Source of the DNA: Isoetes taiwanensis
Taxonomy: Eukaryota; Streptophyta; Lycopodiopsida; Isoetales; Isoetaceae
Assembly (NCBI GenBank): GCA_021234155.1
Contig: JAJEKV010000027.1
Coordinates: forward strand, 16,398,891-16,462,890
Reading direction: 5' to 3'
Length of the DNA: 64,000 nucleotides
Part shown: positions 11,177 through 21,630 of the stretch, piece after piece
How positions within the stretch are numbered: the first letter of the stretch is position 1
Layout of the letters: the number at the start of each line of letters is the position of its first letter
Program-made: the position numbers and the translations under genes
The notes under the pieces: model-generated
Databases searched by the model: none
The model's input: the letters and a program-made list of their open reading frames with translations, nothing else
Told to the model about the DNA's origin: nothing

Positions 11177-12829
11177 GTGGCTCCTATATCTGATCTCACC
11201 AAGGTTGGCAAGTATACCAAACATGAGAGCAAGTTAATTATGGTTGAATGGACTCAGACATGCCAGCTTGCTTTTGATAATATTATACAAGCCATCTCCA
11301 ATTCTGCATTACTTAAACCTCCTGATACATCCAAATCCTTTGAGGCTTATATCAGTATAACCAAAAGAGTTGTAGGATTAGTTCTGCTGCAAGAAGAAGA
11401 GGTGGTAACTTTTGCCAGCAAAATTTGGTCTAACACTGAAATGAGATATCCAAGACTTGAAAAAAGTGCAGCAGCCCTTATGTTCTTGATTGATAGACAG
11501 GGACATCTCATTCAAAAGAGCCATACTCAAGTGTACATGAAACAAAATCCTTTATCCTTGATGTTCTCAAAGAAGCAGCCTAAGGCTAAGATATGTAGAT
11601 GGGCTTGCAAAATTCAAGCTTATGATATTGTTGTCAAAGTGATCACTTTAGTTAATGATCCTAGTTCATACTTGACTAATATCTTGTTCGAACAGGAAGA
11701 TGAAGAAGGTTTGGCTAATGATGTTCAAGAAGATGCAGATGCAGATGTAAATCTTGTGCAGGAGGCAGATTGGCAAGAAGAGATAAGAAGGTTTCTGGAG
11801 CTGAATGAAATACCAGAAGGGCTCAACTCTAGCAAAGAAAGAAGGTTCAAAGAAAAATGCAACAAGTATAGACTAATTGGAAATGTGTTATGCAGGTATG
11901 ACAAGGAAGGCATCATTCTAAGGTGTGTTGACAAAGAAGAAGCTAGATTAGTGGTAGAAGCGTGCCATGAAGGGGTTTGTGGTGGACACTTTGCAGCAGA
12001 TACCACAGCAAAGAAGATTTTGAGGTCTGGTTATTATTGGCCAACTCTTTTCAAGGACTGTTATGAGACAATCAAGCACTGTCATAAATGTCAGGTTTTT
12101 GGCAGAAGGATTCTTCAGCCAGCTGCATTAACTGCCATAACTTCCCCAGGACCCTTCCAGACCTGGGGGCTTGATTTTATAGGACCTGTAGATCCACCTT
12201 CTTCTGCACAACATCAGTACATCCTTGTTGCCACTGATTACTTTACAAAATGGGTGAAAATTCGTTCCCCGAGACAAGCCAATGCATATACCATCGCCCG
12301 ATTTATCCATGAGAATATATGTGCCAGGTTTGGCATACCTTTCAAACTCATATCTGATAGAGGTAGTCAGTTTTTAAACGATGTCATAGCCACATTGCTA
12401 GCAACTCTCAAAGTGAGACACTCCAAGAGCTCGTCTTATTATCCTCAAGGTAATGGCCAAGCAGAATCTACAAACAAAGTGCTCAAGACTATTCTCAAGA
12501 AGACTATTAGTGTTTCAAAAAAAGATTGGCACATGAAGTTACATGATGCTTTATGGGCTTATAGAGTTACCACCAAAATCTCAACCAAGCATACACCTTT
12601 TAGCCTGGTTTATGGAGTAGAATCTATTGTCCCAATAGAATTAGAACTTCCATCCCTGAGAATGGCTTTGAAACTAAATTTGGAAATGGAGGAAGCACTC
12701 AAAGAAAGATGTATACGACTTATGCAATTGGAAGAGCACAGACATGAAGCTGAGAATGCAATATTATTAAAAAAAGCCAAAGATCCGGGCAAAGATTCAA
12801 GGTCGCACATAAATTACAAGGTACATTGA
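11177..12829 (+). CDS. RNase H plus integrase of the LTR element
   Basis: This open 550-codon frame holds the Ty3-type RNase H/tether region first (FEAYISITKRVVGLVLLQEE, then YPRLEKSAAALMF), then the integrase. The HHCC zinc motif (HEGVCGGH ... HCHKCQ) lies near 11965-12105. The DDE core follows: WGLDFIGP near 12170 (first D), LISDRGSQFLND near 12350 (second D), and YYPQGNGQAESTNKVLK near 12440-12490 (E). WAYRVTTK and TPFSLVYGVE follow as in plant elements. The C-terminal DNA-binding part is cut by a small rearrangement near 12785 in this copy. An intact version of that tail lies in the tandem duplicate at 13575-13916. Confidence 0.88.
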   Translation: MAPISDLTKVGKYTKHESKLIMVEWTQTCQLAFDNIIQAISNSALLKPPDTSKSFEAYISITKRVVGLVLLQEEEVVTFASKIWSNTEMRYPRLEKSAAALMFLIDRQGHLIQKSHTQVYMKQNPLSLMFSKKQPKAKICRWACKIQAYDIVVKVITLVNDPSSYLTNILFEQEDEEGLANDVQEDADADVNLVQEADWQEEIRRFLELNEIPEGLNSSKERRFKEKCNKYRLIGNVLCRYDKEGIILRCVDKEEARLVVEACHEGVCGGHFAADTTAKKILRSGYYWPTLFKDCYETIKHCHKCQVFGRRILQPAALTAITSPGPFQTWGLDFIGPVDPPSSAQHQYILVATDYFTKWVKIRSPRQANAYTIARFIHENICARFGIPFKLISDRGSQFLNDVIATLLATLKVRHSKSSSYYPQGNGQAESTNKVLKTILKKTISVSKKDWHMKLHDALWAYRVTTKISTKHTPFSLVYGVESIVPIELELPSLRMALKLNLEMEEALKERCIRLMQLEEHRHEAENAILLKKAKDPGKDSRSHINYKVH

Positions 12830-14443
12830 GAGATGGGGAATTGGTTTTAAAATGGAATAAAGCAAAAAGAGGATTGTGCCAGCAAATTTGAAGAGCTGTG
12901 GGAAGGTCCTTTTGAGGTTGCAGGAACAGCAGGCCAGGATTCTTACTGGCTGAGGTCCATATCAGAAGGGAGGGTCTTACCAAATCCTATCAATATTCTG
13001 CATTTGAAGAGGTACTGGCAACAACATGTTGCCCTTAGTTTGTTTGAATAAGAATTAATAGCTATATTTAGAGTATGAGTTATTAGAGTAGAAACAGAGT
13101 CATGAAATATTTCAAAAGACAAAAAACAAGTTGCATTGCATTAGATATAAATTGTCCTGAAGATTAGTAAGTTAGAGCTTGAATTATTTATAAGTCTTAA
13201 AAAATATAAAGAATGTGTGAAGTATGTCATGAGAAGTTAAATTTTCAAGTTAAGATAAGTAAGTTGTAGGATTGCACCTTGTTGTCATAACCTTTTGCAG
13301 AGATAACTATCCCATGAGCTAGACGATTCTTGAAGGACAGGTATGTGGTGCTAATGATTAATTAAGTTTCCATGCAGGAACATCCTACTGGCCATACATC
13401 ATTCATTTCATCTTTTCACTCTCCATTACCTTCACCTCACATATGTGTGCTGCTATCATCTTCACCACCCAGTAAACACACTCATCTAACATGTTTTTAT
13501 GTACTGTATGCAGGAGCAGGATCATCCTTGAATCATTCGCTTCATCTGCTCATCCATTATCTTCACCTTACATAAGATGTATACGACTTATGCAATTGGA
13601 AGAGCACAGACATGAAGCTGAGAATGCAATATTATTAAAAAAAGCCAAAGATCTGGCAGCATTCAAGGCTGCACATAAATTACAAGGTACATTGAGAGAT
13701 GGGGAATTGGTTTTAAAATGGAATAAAGCAAAAGAGGATTGTGCCAGCAAATTTGAAGAGTTGTGGGAAGGTCCTTTTGAGGTTGCAGGAACAGCAGGCC
13801 AGGATTCTTACTGGCTGAGGTCCATATCAGAAGGGAGGGTCTTACCAAATCCTATCAATATTCTGCATTTGAAGAGGTACTGGCAACAACATGTTGCCCT
13901 TAGTTTGTTTGAATAAGAATTAATAGCTATATTTAGAGTATGAGTTATTAGAGTAGAAACAGAGTCATGAAATATTTCAAAAGACAAAAAACAAGTTGCA
14001 TTGCATTAGATATAAATTGTCCTGAAGATTAGTAAGTTAGAGCTTGAATTATTTATAAGTCTTAAAAAATATAAAGAATGTGTGAAGTATGTCATGAGAA
14101 GTTAAATTTTCAAGTTAAGATAAGTAAGTTGTAGGATTGCACCTTGTTGTCATAACCTTTTGCAGAGATAACTATCCCATGAGCTAGACGATTCTTGAAG
14201 GACAGGTATGTGGTGCTAATGATTAATTAAGTTTCCATGCAGGAACATCCTACTGGCCATACATCATTCATTTCATCTTTTCACTCTCCATTACCTTCAC
14301 CTCACATATGTGTGCTGCTATCATCTTCACCACCCAGTAAACACACTCATCTAACATGTTTTTATGTACTGTATGCAGGAGCATGATCATCCTTGAATCA
14401 TTCGTTTCATCTGCTCATCCATTATCTTCACCTCACATATGTG
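12709..14443 (+). repeat. 868-bp tandem duplication inside the retrotransposon
   Basis: The block 12709-13576 is repeated at 13577-14443 with an offset of 868 bp, checked at GTATACGACT (12711 and 13579) and at many later words. The unit spans the end of integrase plus about 500 bp of 3' non-coding sequence. The first copy has extra bases near 12785 and 12866 that break the reading frame. The second copy keeps it. The junction lies at CTTCACCTTACAT, close to CTTCACCTCACAT at the end of the second copy, which suggests slippage or unequal exchange at a short repeat. Confidence 0.85.
13575..13916 (+). pseudogene. Duplicated integrase C-terminus
   Basis: This is the downstream copy of the pol tail, open for about 113 codons: a basic helix with EEHRHEAENAILLKKAKD, then GELVLKWNKAKEDCASKFEE, WEGPFEV and LPNPINILHLKRYW, the usual end of plant Ty3/gypsy integrases. 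It has no start of its own and is cut off from the catalytic core by the duplication, so it is probably not translated. It shows what the end of the pol frame looked like before the first copy decayed. Confidence 0.75.
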
Positions 14444-14833
14444 TGTGTCGCTATCATCCTCACCATCCAAAGAAGCACACTCAGCCTAACATGTTTGTTA
14501 TATCTTTGTGTATGCGGTGCGAGGTTCATCCTTGACTCATTTGCTCCATTTGCTCATTCATTCTCTTCACTTTCATATCGTGCAGGCCGCCATCATCTTT
14601 ACCACCCAAAGAAGCACACTTTCGCCTAACATGCTTTTACATCTTGTATGCGTGTTCACCCTCAATATCATTCATCATCATCTGCTCCATGTCTGGCCTG
14701 ATCTCCATGAAGAACTCTGTTTCTCAAACATATGCATCATATCCACATTGCCATTCATTTTTTTCACCATGGCAATCTTCTGCACTTTGAAGTCATCGGG
14801 TCCGCAAACCCGGTCTCCCTCTTTTTTTTAGCA
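13920..14833 (+). other. Retrotransposon 3' non-coding region with imperfect tandem repeats
   Basis: After the pol stop there is an AT-rich leader (to about 14210), then three to four diverged units of about 135-140 bp, recognised by CACACTC..CTAACATG at about 14342, 14477 and 14616. The units are pyrimidine-rich on the plus strand (CATCATCTTCACCACC). Tandem repeats between pol and the 3' LTR are known in Tat/Ogre-type elements. The last 20 bp before the LTR are pyrimidine-rich, not the polypurine tract expected. Confidence 0.6.
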
Positions 14834-17326
14834 TGATCTTTGCCACTCATGGCAAAGATAGAAGAGCCCTAGACATATCTAACATTTGGCTCATTGAATG
14901 CATGAGGAAATATGAAGACCATTGGCTTTTGAAGCACTTGAAGACTCAGTCAAACAGCAAAAGGGACAAATGTTTAGAAGAACCAAAGAAGGACATTCAC
15001 TTGGTTATCTCAAAATTGGAGGATGGACAAGGTTTTTGATTATCATCCAAGGTACTAGAGATCACTCCTACAAGATTTGAAGTCACTTGTTGAAGAATTG
15101 CAAGACATGAGCATGGTATGAAGTCTATTTCATGATTTGAGCATTTGAAGTTTGGATTCTTGATGTTGTAAGAGTTTTGCCTAGCCAATTTCCCATTTTA
15201 ATTGCCATTTGACTCATATTCCACCTTCCTATTTCTTGTCATCTCTACACTTCATACTATCATTACCCATACATCTATATTTCATCATACCATACTTTGG
15301 GATTGTCAATTCACCTTTCCCTAGTCAAAATGACCCACACACTCATGATCCATCCATACATTCATAAGTTTACCAAAAGAAACTAAAAAAATGTTGAGGC
15401 ATTACCCTACATTCTCTCACTTCAAAGACCTAGGGTTAAAATGATCACTAGGTTGAGGAAAGGTGGCTATTCAAAAGGTTGTCACCTATGTCTAGTTGGC
15501 AAAGGGAATTTTTTATGCCCACATCATCACTCACAAGTCCACATCACCATTCATTACACACGTGTCAATCCACATCATTTTCATCCAATGGTACCACATC
15601 AGTTTTCATCCACAGTTTTTGTCATCCAATGGTACCACATCAGCAGTACATTTGCCACCTCACCAAAATTCATGCCTAGTCACCCCCCTTCACTCTTTTG
15701 ACAAAAAATCAAAGTGCTCCAAATCATCTTTTGACAAAACCACCTGGTAGCCCTTGTGAAAATATGCCACCTGGCACAAAAAAATTTTCAAATTGAGTCT
15801 ATTTGGACCTCCTTAAGCTACTTCTTGGGAAACGTGCCTTCTTGGAAAAAATGGCAAAACCTACCTACATCTACCCCCCCATCTATCTACCCTCTCATTT
15901 TCCGCCAAGTGGCGTCCCCCCTGGCGTGCCAGGTCGAAACACGAGCCGATTTGCCGGGCGGGAGGAGACCACGTGAATCGATGAAAAAGCGGCTTGAATC
16001 AGTATTTATATCCTTGTTTAACTTTTTGCTCTTGGCCTGTGGGATATATCCGCTGAAGAAAGCAAGAACCCTTAAAATTTTTGCCAACCAAGAAACGGAA
16101 TTTTTGGCAGTATCCGACCACAAATTCGCATCATTACCTTCCGAATCCACCTCTGCAACATCAAGAAAACCAAATCGAAGCTAAAAGACAAAGGATCTGG
16201 CCGTAAATTCAAGAATTGCAACAGAACAGGGCCTTTTTAAAGAGGGCAAATCTCTATGCGAAAATCCAGGGGCTTTTACGCTAAATTGAAGACTGCTGGT
16301 GTGAAGTACATGCAAAAGCGATCTCCTGCTGCGGATTCGACCCTCCTTGCTGTTCAAATTGATCGTTGATCAGTAAAGCTGACCATAAACCTGTCCGTTT
16401 TTCGGAAATATGCTTTGCTCATTAACTGTGGGCATCGAAAATGATGTGATTCCTCCAATTTGATATATCAAGTGAATGAAAATCCAATTTGGTAATATCT
16501 TTCCCTTTGAAAATTGTTGAAGTTCCAAAAAATAGCTCTGAAATAACTTCTATATTGCATAAAGACTAAAGAAAATTCAAAAAATAGCTTATTTTGTTTC
16601 CTTCAACTAGTATGCATATCAATCAACACTGTTCTATGGTTAATAAAGAAAAAAATTCTGCTCATCATAATGCAATTCCGTTTCTCATCACTTTAAAGCG
16701 CACCATTGCACACTCTATAGTTGAACTCCACGAAGCTCTAGTGGTTTTAATAGCAAGGGTTGATTTAGGATATCTCTACTGTTCCTTTTACATAGATTTC
16801 CTACTTAAATATCGATAAAATTTGAAAAAGCATTCTGTTGCAAAGACAAAAAGACTGTCGGGTTCATAAAACCCCATAGTTCCAAAATATCTTTATTTTT
16901 GGGTTTGTATTAGTGTTTGCACGTAACCCTTTAGACCTTTTAACACCTTTCCGGTGGTTTCATTCAAAAAGATATTCCTAGAGAATTACGCAAAAGGGCT
17001 CTCTCACGAGGGCATTGACCAAATTCTGACCTAGTCAGTTGTGTGATTTTAAAGTACCAAATGATATCTGACTTCAGGATATATTTTGCACATATATCAC
17101 ATCAATTGTCTAGTATATTATTGCATTGATTTCAGAAAAAAAATTCAACTTATATTGCTCAGAATCTAAAAGTTAGCACTGTGCATTTTCTTCCAATTTG
17201 GGAAGCTGGTTCTAACAGATTTTTTGAAGGTTGTTTCTGCAAATTTTGAGCATAGAGTGGTTGCCTAAAGCAACCTGGAGGTCCTAGACCATTCCAGTTG
17301 AGGGATTGCCAGGAATACCCTCAACA
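14834..17326 (+). repeat. 3' LTR
   Basis: This 2493-bp LTR starts TGATCTTTGCCACTCATGGC with the inverted repeat ATCTTTGCC-ACTCAT-GGCAAAGAT (14836-14859) and ends CCCTCAACA, followed by the GGGCC target duplication. Relative to the 5' LTR it has a local duplication near 15575-15620 (CATCCAATGGTACCACATCA) and an 18-bp insertion near 17083. Confidence 0.92.
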
Positions 17327-17500
17327 GGGCCGAACATCTGGTTCCCTCCACTCATGGTGGAGCCAACCATGTCCTTGCCATAGCCACCTCTACCTAAAGC
17401 TGACAATAAATGTGAACTAAGGCCCGAACAGCTGGTCCTCCCCACTCGTGGTGGAGTCGACCATGTCCTTGCCATAGCCACCTCTATCTATAATGCCCTC
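17327..17500. repeat. 94-bp tandem repeat, right part
   Basis: These are the second and third units of the tandem repeat that begins at 5022. Hairpin cores lie at 17348 (CCACTCATGG) and 17442 (CCACTCGTGG), 94 bp apart. The first 5 bp are the retrotransposon target duplication. Confidence 0.8.
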
Positions 17501-17559
17501 GGGCACAGTGGCGTGGCCACGGGACAGGCGCCTTCGGGGTTTGGGATACACCCCGAACT

Positions 17560-18965
17560 ATTGAAAGCAAGCAGGATATGAGGTTGCGCTTGAACGTGAG
17601 CTACAGGGGATTGATGCCCTCTATACATTGCATGATAAATGTGAATGGTTGGTGAAGGCCTTACTCACAGCAGCCAGTGAATGCTTTGCAGCAAGAAAGC
17701 CCCCGCGAAGGGACACTGCGCAATTCCCTCAGAACCCCTGGTTTGACGCCGAATCTACGGCTCTAAAGAGTCAGCTACGCACCATCTTAGATCCACAGCT
17801 CCGGCAACAGGCCATTAGGGACTATAAGGCATTCTTGAAATCCAAAAAGCATCGCTATATTGCAGAAAATCAGCAACGCATGTTTGATCTACTGATGACT
17901 GATCCAAAAGCCTTTTGGCGTAGAGTGTTGTATAAGAGGCATCAACCACCTGGCAATGTTACCTCAGACTAGTGGAGGCAATGGTTGGAGGAGTTGTATG
18001 ACCCCCCAGGAGCGATCGCCGAGGTACCAGATCAGCTAGGAGAAATGCTACAGCTTTCAGAGGAAGACATCCACCAGGGTCTTAGACATCTTGCTAATGG
18101 TAAAGCAAAGGACTTGCAGGGACTTCAGGCCGAGCTGTTGAAATGGGGTGGGCCAGCTTTGCTAGGGCTTTTGACAGTGATAATCAATCAGGCCATCAGA
18201 GAGGGCCTCCATAGGAATGGATGGTTAGCAAGGTTCTCCACCAACTACCGTATGATCATGGCGAGTCTGTTACTTGCAAAACTTATAGCAGGTGTGCTGG
18301 AGGAGAAGTTAACGCAATGGGCTGAGGAAGCTGGAGTACGTGCAGTTGGCCAGGCAGGTTTTTGCCCTGACCACTCCACGAGTGATCATATTTTTACTCT
18401 CAGAATTCTTATGGAAGCTAGCCGCAATGCATGACTTGTATTGCTGTTTCATGGATAGTAAAACAGCATATGATACGGTCCCTCGGGACCTGCAGGAGCT
18501 ACATGTCCAACAGGATTTGCAGAATTCCATCTACCGGCTCTATGACGGAATATATGCCACTTTGCCTGCGTCAGATCACCAGATGAATAGCACCATAGGT
18601 GTTAAATAGAAATGTCTGTTATCTCCAACGCTTTTTGGACTCTATATTAACAAGTTGGAGATCTGGATGCAAGAACATGGAGGTGGTGGCCCGCAGTTGC
18701 CAGAGGCATACACAATAAAACAGTTGCTCTATGCAGACGATCTGGGCTTATTGTCCCATACAGCTAGGAGTACGCAAGAATATTTGGATGCTCTCAGTCG
18801 ATTCTGTGACATAGCAGGAATGACCGTCAACCAGCAGAAAACCAAGCTGTTGCCAATCCTGTCTGCGCAGCATGATATCCCGGACTTCTATTACAGAGGA
18901 CAAAGGATGGAAGTTGTAAGGACCTTTAAGTATCTGGGAATAAGATCCACCATATCCTCCTCTTC
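17560..18965 (+). pseudogene. Non-LTR retrotransposon (LINE A) reverse transcriptase remnant
   Basis: Segments in different frames give a LINE RT. The N-terminal linker (17628-17972) contains NPWFD and FWRRVLYKR. The finger/palm part (17985-18434) has NGKAKDLQGLQAELLK, YRMIMASLLLAKLI and QAGFCPDHSTSDHIFTLR. CCFMDSKTAYDTVPRDL lies near 18445-18495, and LLYADDLGLL (YADD catalytic motif) near 18722-18755, followed by MTVNQQKTKLLP. Several stops and frameshifts separate the parts. The thumb region ends near 18960, where KYLGI is followed by a T-run. It would have nicked target DNA and primed cDNA synthesis. The C-terminal part is missing here. Confidence 0.85.
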
Positions 18966-18983
18966 CATTAGATCTGCCCACTT

Positions 18984-19934
18984 ATTTTTTTTTGGGGGAA
19001 TGACTCTCTCTATTTCATCCAATTCCCCATATACCACTATATCTCTCCCAATCCCTGTTTGGAACCTACCACTTTCCATGACTGATTGTCTGCTTTTGGT
19101 AAACTTATGAGATTACTGGGCTGTATTGTCAATTCATTAACTAGCTTTCCCACGATGTTGGAGCAGTGATTCTCACCTCCCTGGCTAGGGGCGCATGGGG
19201 TGATGCTTACTTGAGTGATGGGATGGCTAACTGGTGCACCATTGGATGTGGGAGGATCATTAAGGCCAGTCGGAGCTTGTTTGAGGAGTCCCAGCTTTTC
19301 TAGACCTGACTTGGGGGTTCTCTTCTAGTCCTTCAATCTTTATGTCCGGAAACATTCTGTATATTTCCCATCTATTGGTCAATTTCAGGGGGAACTTGAA
19401 AGAGCATTTGCCACTCTTAACTACTACCCCTTTAGGTATGCCTGACGTTGCCGGTATTGCTACACAGATCTTTGGTCCTTTGGCGATGGAATGTGAGATA
19501 TATGCTCCTACTGTGTTAGCAATGACCTTTAAGAATTCAGGTACCAACATGTATGGAGGTAAGTGTTCGATCTCTAACCAACACCGAATTTTGATGGCCG
19601 AGATTTGATGGGGAGAGAAGCCAGGTGAGTAATATTGATATAAAATGTACTCTCCCATGAATGAGTCTACTGCGCGGGATACCATCTTATCTACCACTGC
19701 TTCGCTATCAAAAAGAATGAGAAAGAAGTTACTTCCCAGTGCCTTTAGCGATTCGTGTTGAGGTAGGCCTAATTTCTTCAGGTGTGCTGAAAGCCAGTAT
19801 TCCAGTTTTCGGAGGTCCAGGAATCCTCCTGTAAAGAAACCAATGACAGATCGTGATACCAGGTTCTCCACCACTTTTACGTGCATACCAAAAAAACACT
19901 TCTTTATGTTATATATTGCTGACTTCTTTGTCAT
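18984..19934 (-). mobile_element. LINE ORF1-like (DUF4283-type) fragment, minus strand
   Basis: The minus-strand ORF 19260-19934 (224 codons) fits plant LINE ORF1 proteins with a DUF4283-type RNA-binding domain: LGSNFFLILFDSEAVVDKMV, then GEYILYQYYSPGFSPHQ and AIKIRCWLEIEHLPPYM followed by VIANTVGAYI. No zinc knuckle is visible, so it is truncated. A T-run at 18987-18994 on the plus strand would be the poly(A) tail of a minus-strand insertion. That tail abuts the end of LINE A, so this element probably landed in it. Assignment rests on pattern resemblance. Confidence 0.55.
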
Positions 19935-19995
19935 GCAATACTCTATTTTTGTACTTATTCTCCATAATTAATGATTAAAAAGCTTCATTCCCTCA

Positions 19996-20018
19996 AAAAA
20001 AAAAAAAAAAAAAAAAAT
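19996..20018 (+). repeat. Poly(A) tract, probable LINE tail
   Basis: A run of about 23 A follows TTCATTCCCTC. It most likely marks the 3' end of a plus-strand retroposon, possibly LINE A with the minus-strand LINE nested inside. No target duplication was identified. Confidence 0.5.
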
Positions 20019-20429
20019 GGAAATGTCTAGTCTCTCAAGCCGCTCTACCGATGCACTGTGATCGAATTGGAATCACAAAATTTGAAGGCAGATTCATCCA
20101 AAATCGAAGGCGCCCGCATTGACAAACAGAGCGCCACGCAATTGATCACTGAATTAAAGTAATTTCGATATTAGCGCTTTTATACATGTATTTCATGCAT
20201 TTATTTCATGCGTTTATACCATAAACCAGTCTCTAACCTCCAGTTTATATCCTGAAAAGATAATTAAGATTCCTGTAATCGCTTTTGCGTCCCCGTTGCT
20301 CCATAATTGTTGTCTTCTTGTTATTAACACCCGTTGTCTGTTAATTGCACCATGTTGCTTAGGTTTGGATCTGCCATGCTTTGCTTGATGGACGTCGTTG
20401 AACTCAAAAGAATCACCATTTTATTATGT

Positions 20430-20870
20430 CTCTGTCAGTACATCCTGCTTTCTTTGCAATGTTATTGCATTTGCATCTGCTTTGCACTCCATAATGGTTG
20501 GCACTGGCTGTAATCCCTTCCTCTTGCAGAGACTGTAATCCTAGGAAACATCGCCATAGCAATATTGCTGAGCACTGCAATGTAGTGCTCCTATTGCCTC
20601 TGTGTCAGTACATCCTGCTTTCTTTGCAAGGTCATTGCATTTGCATCTGCTCTGCATTCCATATTGATTGGCACTGGCTGTAATTCCTTCTTCTTGCAGA
20701 GGCTGTGATCATAGGAAACATCGCCATCGCAATTTTGTTGAGCAATGTAGTGCTCAACAAAATCGTGGTGGCGATGTTGGTTGAGCACTACGTATGATAG
20801 GGAATTTGAGTATGATTGCTAGAATCGCCGCCGCGTTTTGACGAGCACTTCTCTCTACAGAATGGAAGAC
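20430..20870. repeat. 170-bp tandem repeat and subterminal palindromes upstream of the transposase gene
   Basis: A 170-bp unit is repeated (TCAGTACATCCTGCTTTCTT at 20435 and 20605). It carries diverged versions of the motif seen elsewhere in this element: ATCGCC-AT-AGC then AATATTGCTGAGCAC at about 20549, ATCGCCATCGC then AATTTTGTTGAGCA at about 20719, ATCGTGGTGGCGATG then TTGGTTGAGCAC at about 20762, and AATCGCCGCCGCG then TTTTGACGAGCAC at about 20822. The shared layout is a palindrome followed by TTT-n-GAGCA, as at 28.7-29.0 kb. I read it as the left subterminal region of a DNA transposon. Confidence 0.6.
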
Positions 20871-20904
20871 ATATTGGAACTTGCTAGGTATCAAAGTAGC
20901 ACAA

Positions 20905-21577
20905 GGAAGAACACACACCTTCATGCACCATCACAATGTTCGTATGCCAGAGGATCTGGTGGTCGTCTCGCTTTATTTTGATGGGCAGTTGCCAATCCCA
21001 TATCCAGAAACAGAGATAGGGACGCTTGCTAAGGATGTGGGTACTTTTATTCTCTGGAACAAGAAAGATATCAAAGGTCTATTCGAGGAGACAAATGTCG
21101 TTTGCACTCCTCCATCACAGATTAAACGGATTAATTGTCAATGCTAAGAGAATGGTACCTTTGAAGATCAAGGGGCCAACACAATGCAGGCGATCTCATG
21201 AGCTTGTGGAGAAGCAGTGTACTCTATTGCATGAATGTTGCAATCTGCCTTATGCATTTGGAGTCATTATTTTTGCAGATCCAAATCATGTTGTAGGTAA
21301 CGTGAGGTTGGGTGACGAATGGTTAGGAGCTACTATAGTGGCCCTCTTTCCTCTGCCTGCCAGAATTACAATGCGTTGTCAAGCATGCGCTGAAATACCG
21401 CAAATACATGATCTTGTTAGATGGCCAATAGCATTAGTGTTTGTTGAGGGTGTTCCTGTGTCCTGGCTAGTAGTAGTGGTTAAGGAGAACGATATGGAGA
21501 TCGAACCATATAGTCTAAAGCAGGAGGTGAATATAGCGCCAAAAAGACCCTACAAATATGGTCACCCGGAGACTTAG
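20905..21577 (+). pseudogene. Transposon ORF with DUF8039-like domain
   Basis: Two overlapping frames encode one protein region. The first contains PEDLVVVSLYFDGQLPIPYP and DVGTFILWNKKDI, the pattern of the DUF8039 domain found in plant DNA transposons. The second continues with a conserved Cys-rich part: ELVEKQCTLLHECCNLPYAF, GVIIFADPNHVVGNVRLGDE, then RCQACAEIPQIHDLVRWP. The same protein is encoded at 30376-31060, where the frame is better kept, so the arrangement is ancestral and the break near 21145 is damage in this copy. The role of the domain is unknown. It lies directly upstream of the transposase-like segment on the same strand. Confidence 0.6.
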
Positions 21578-21630
21578 AGCACGTCCGGAATTCAGTAACT
21601 GCTTATGCCATTCTCCAGTTCAGGTCATCA

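Larger units (their letters stand above)
5120..17326 (+). mobile_element. Ty3/gypsy-type LTR retrotransposon, 12.2 kb
   Basis: The element is bounded by GGGCC at 5115-5119 and GGGCC at 17327-17331, a 5-bp target duplication, and by TG...CA ends. It has two direct LTRs (5120-7602 and 14834-17326), a gag ORF with three zinc knuckles, then protease, an RNase H-like segment, reverse transcriptase, a second RNase H and an integrase with HHCC and DDE signatures. RT before integrase makes it Ty3/gypsy. Long LTRs, an extra RNase H and tandem repeats between pol and the 3' LTR recall the Tat/Ogre group, but the lineage is inferred. pol has several stops and frame changes, so this copy cannot act alone. 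No clear polypurine tract precedes 14834. A candidate primer-binding site begins TGGAGGCTCC near 7606, with low support. Confidence 0.93.
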
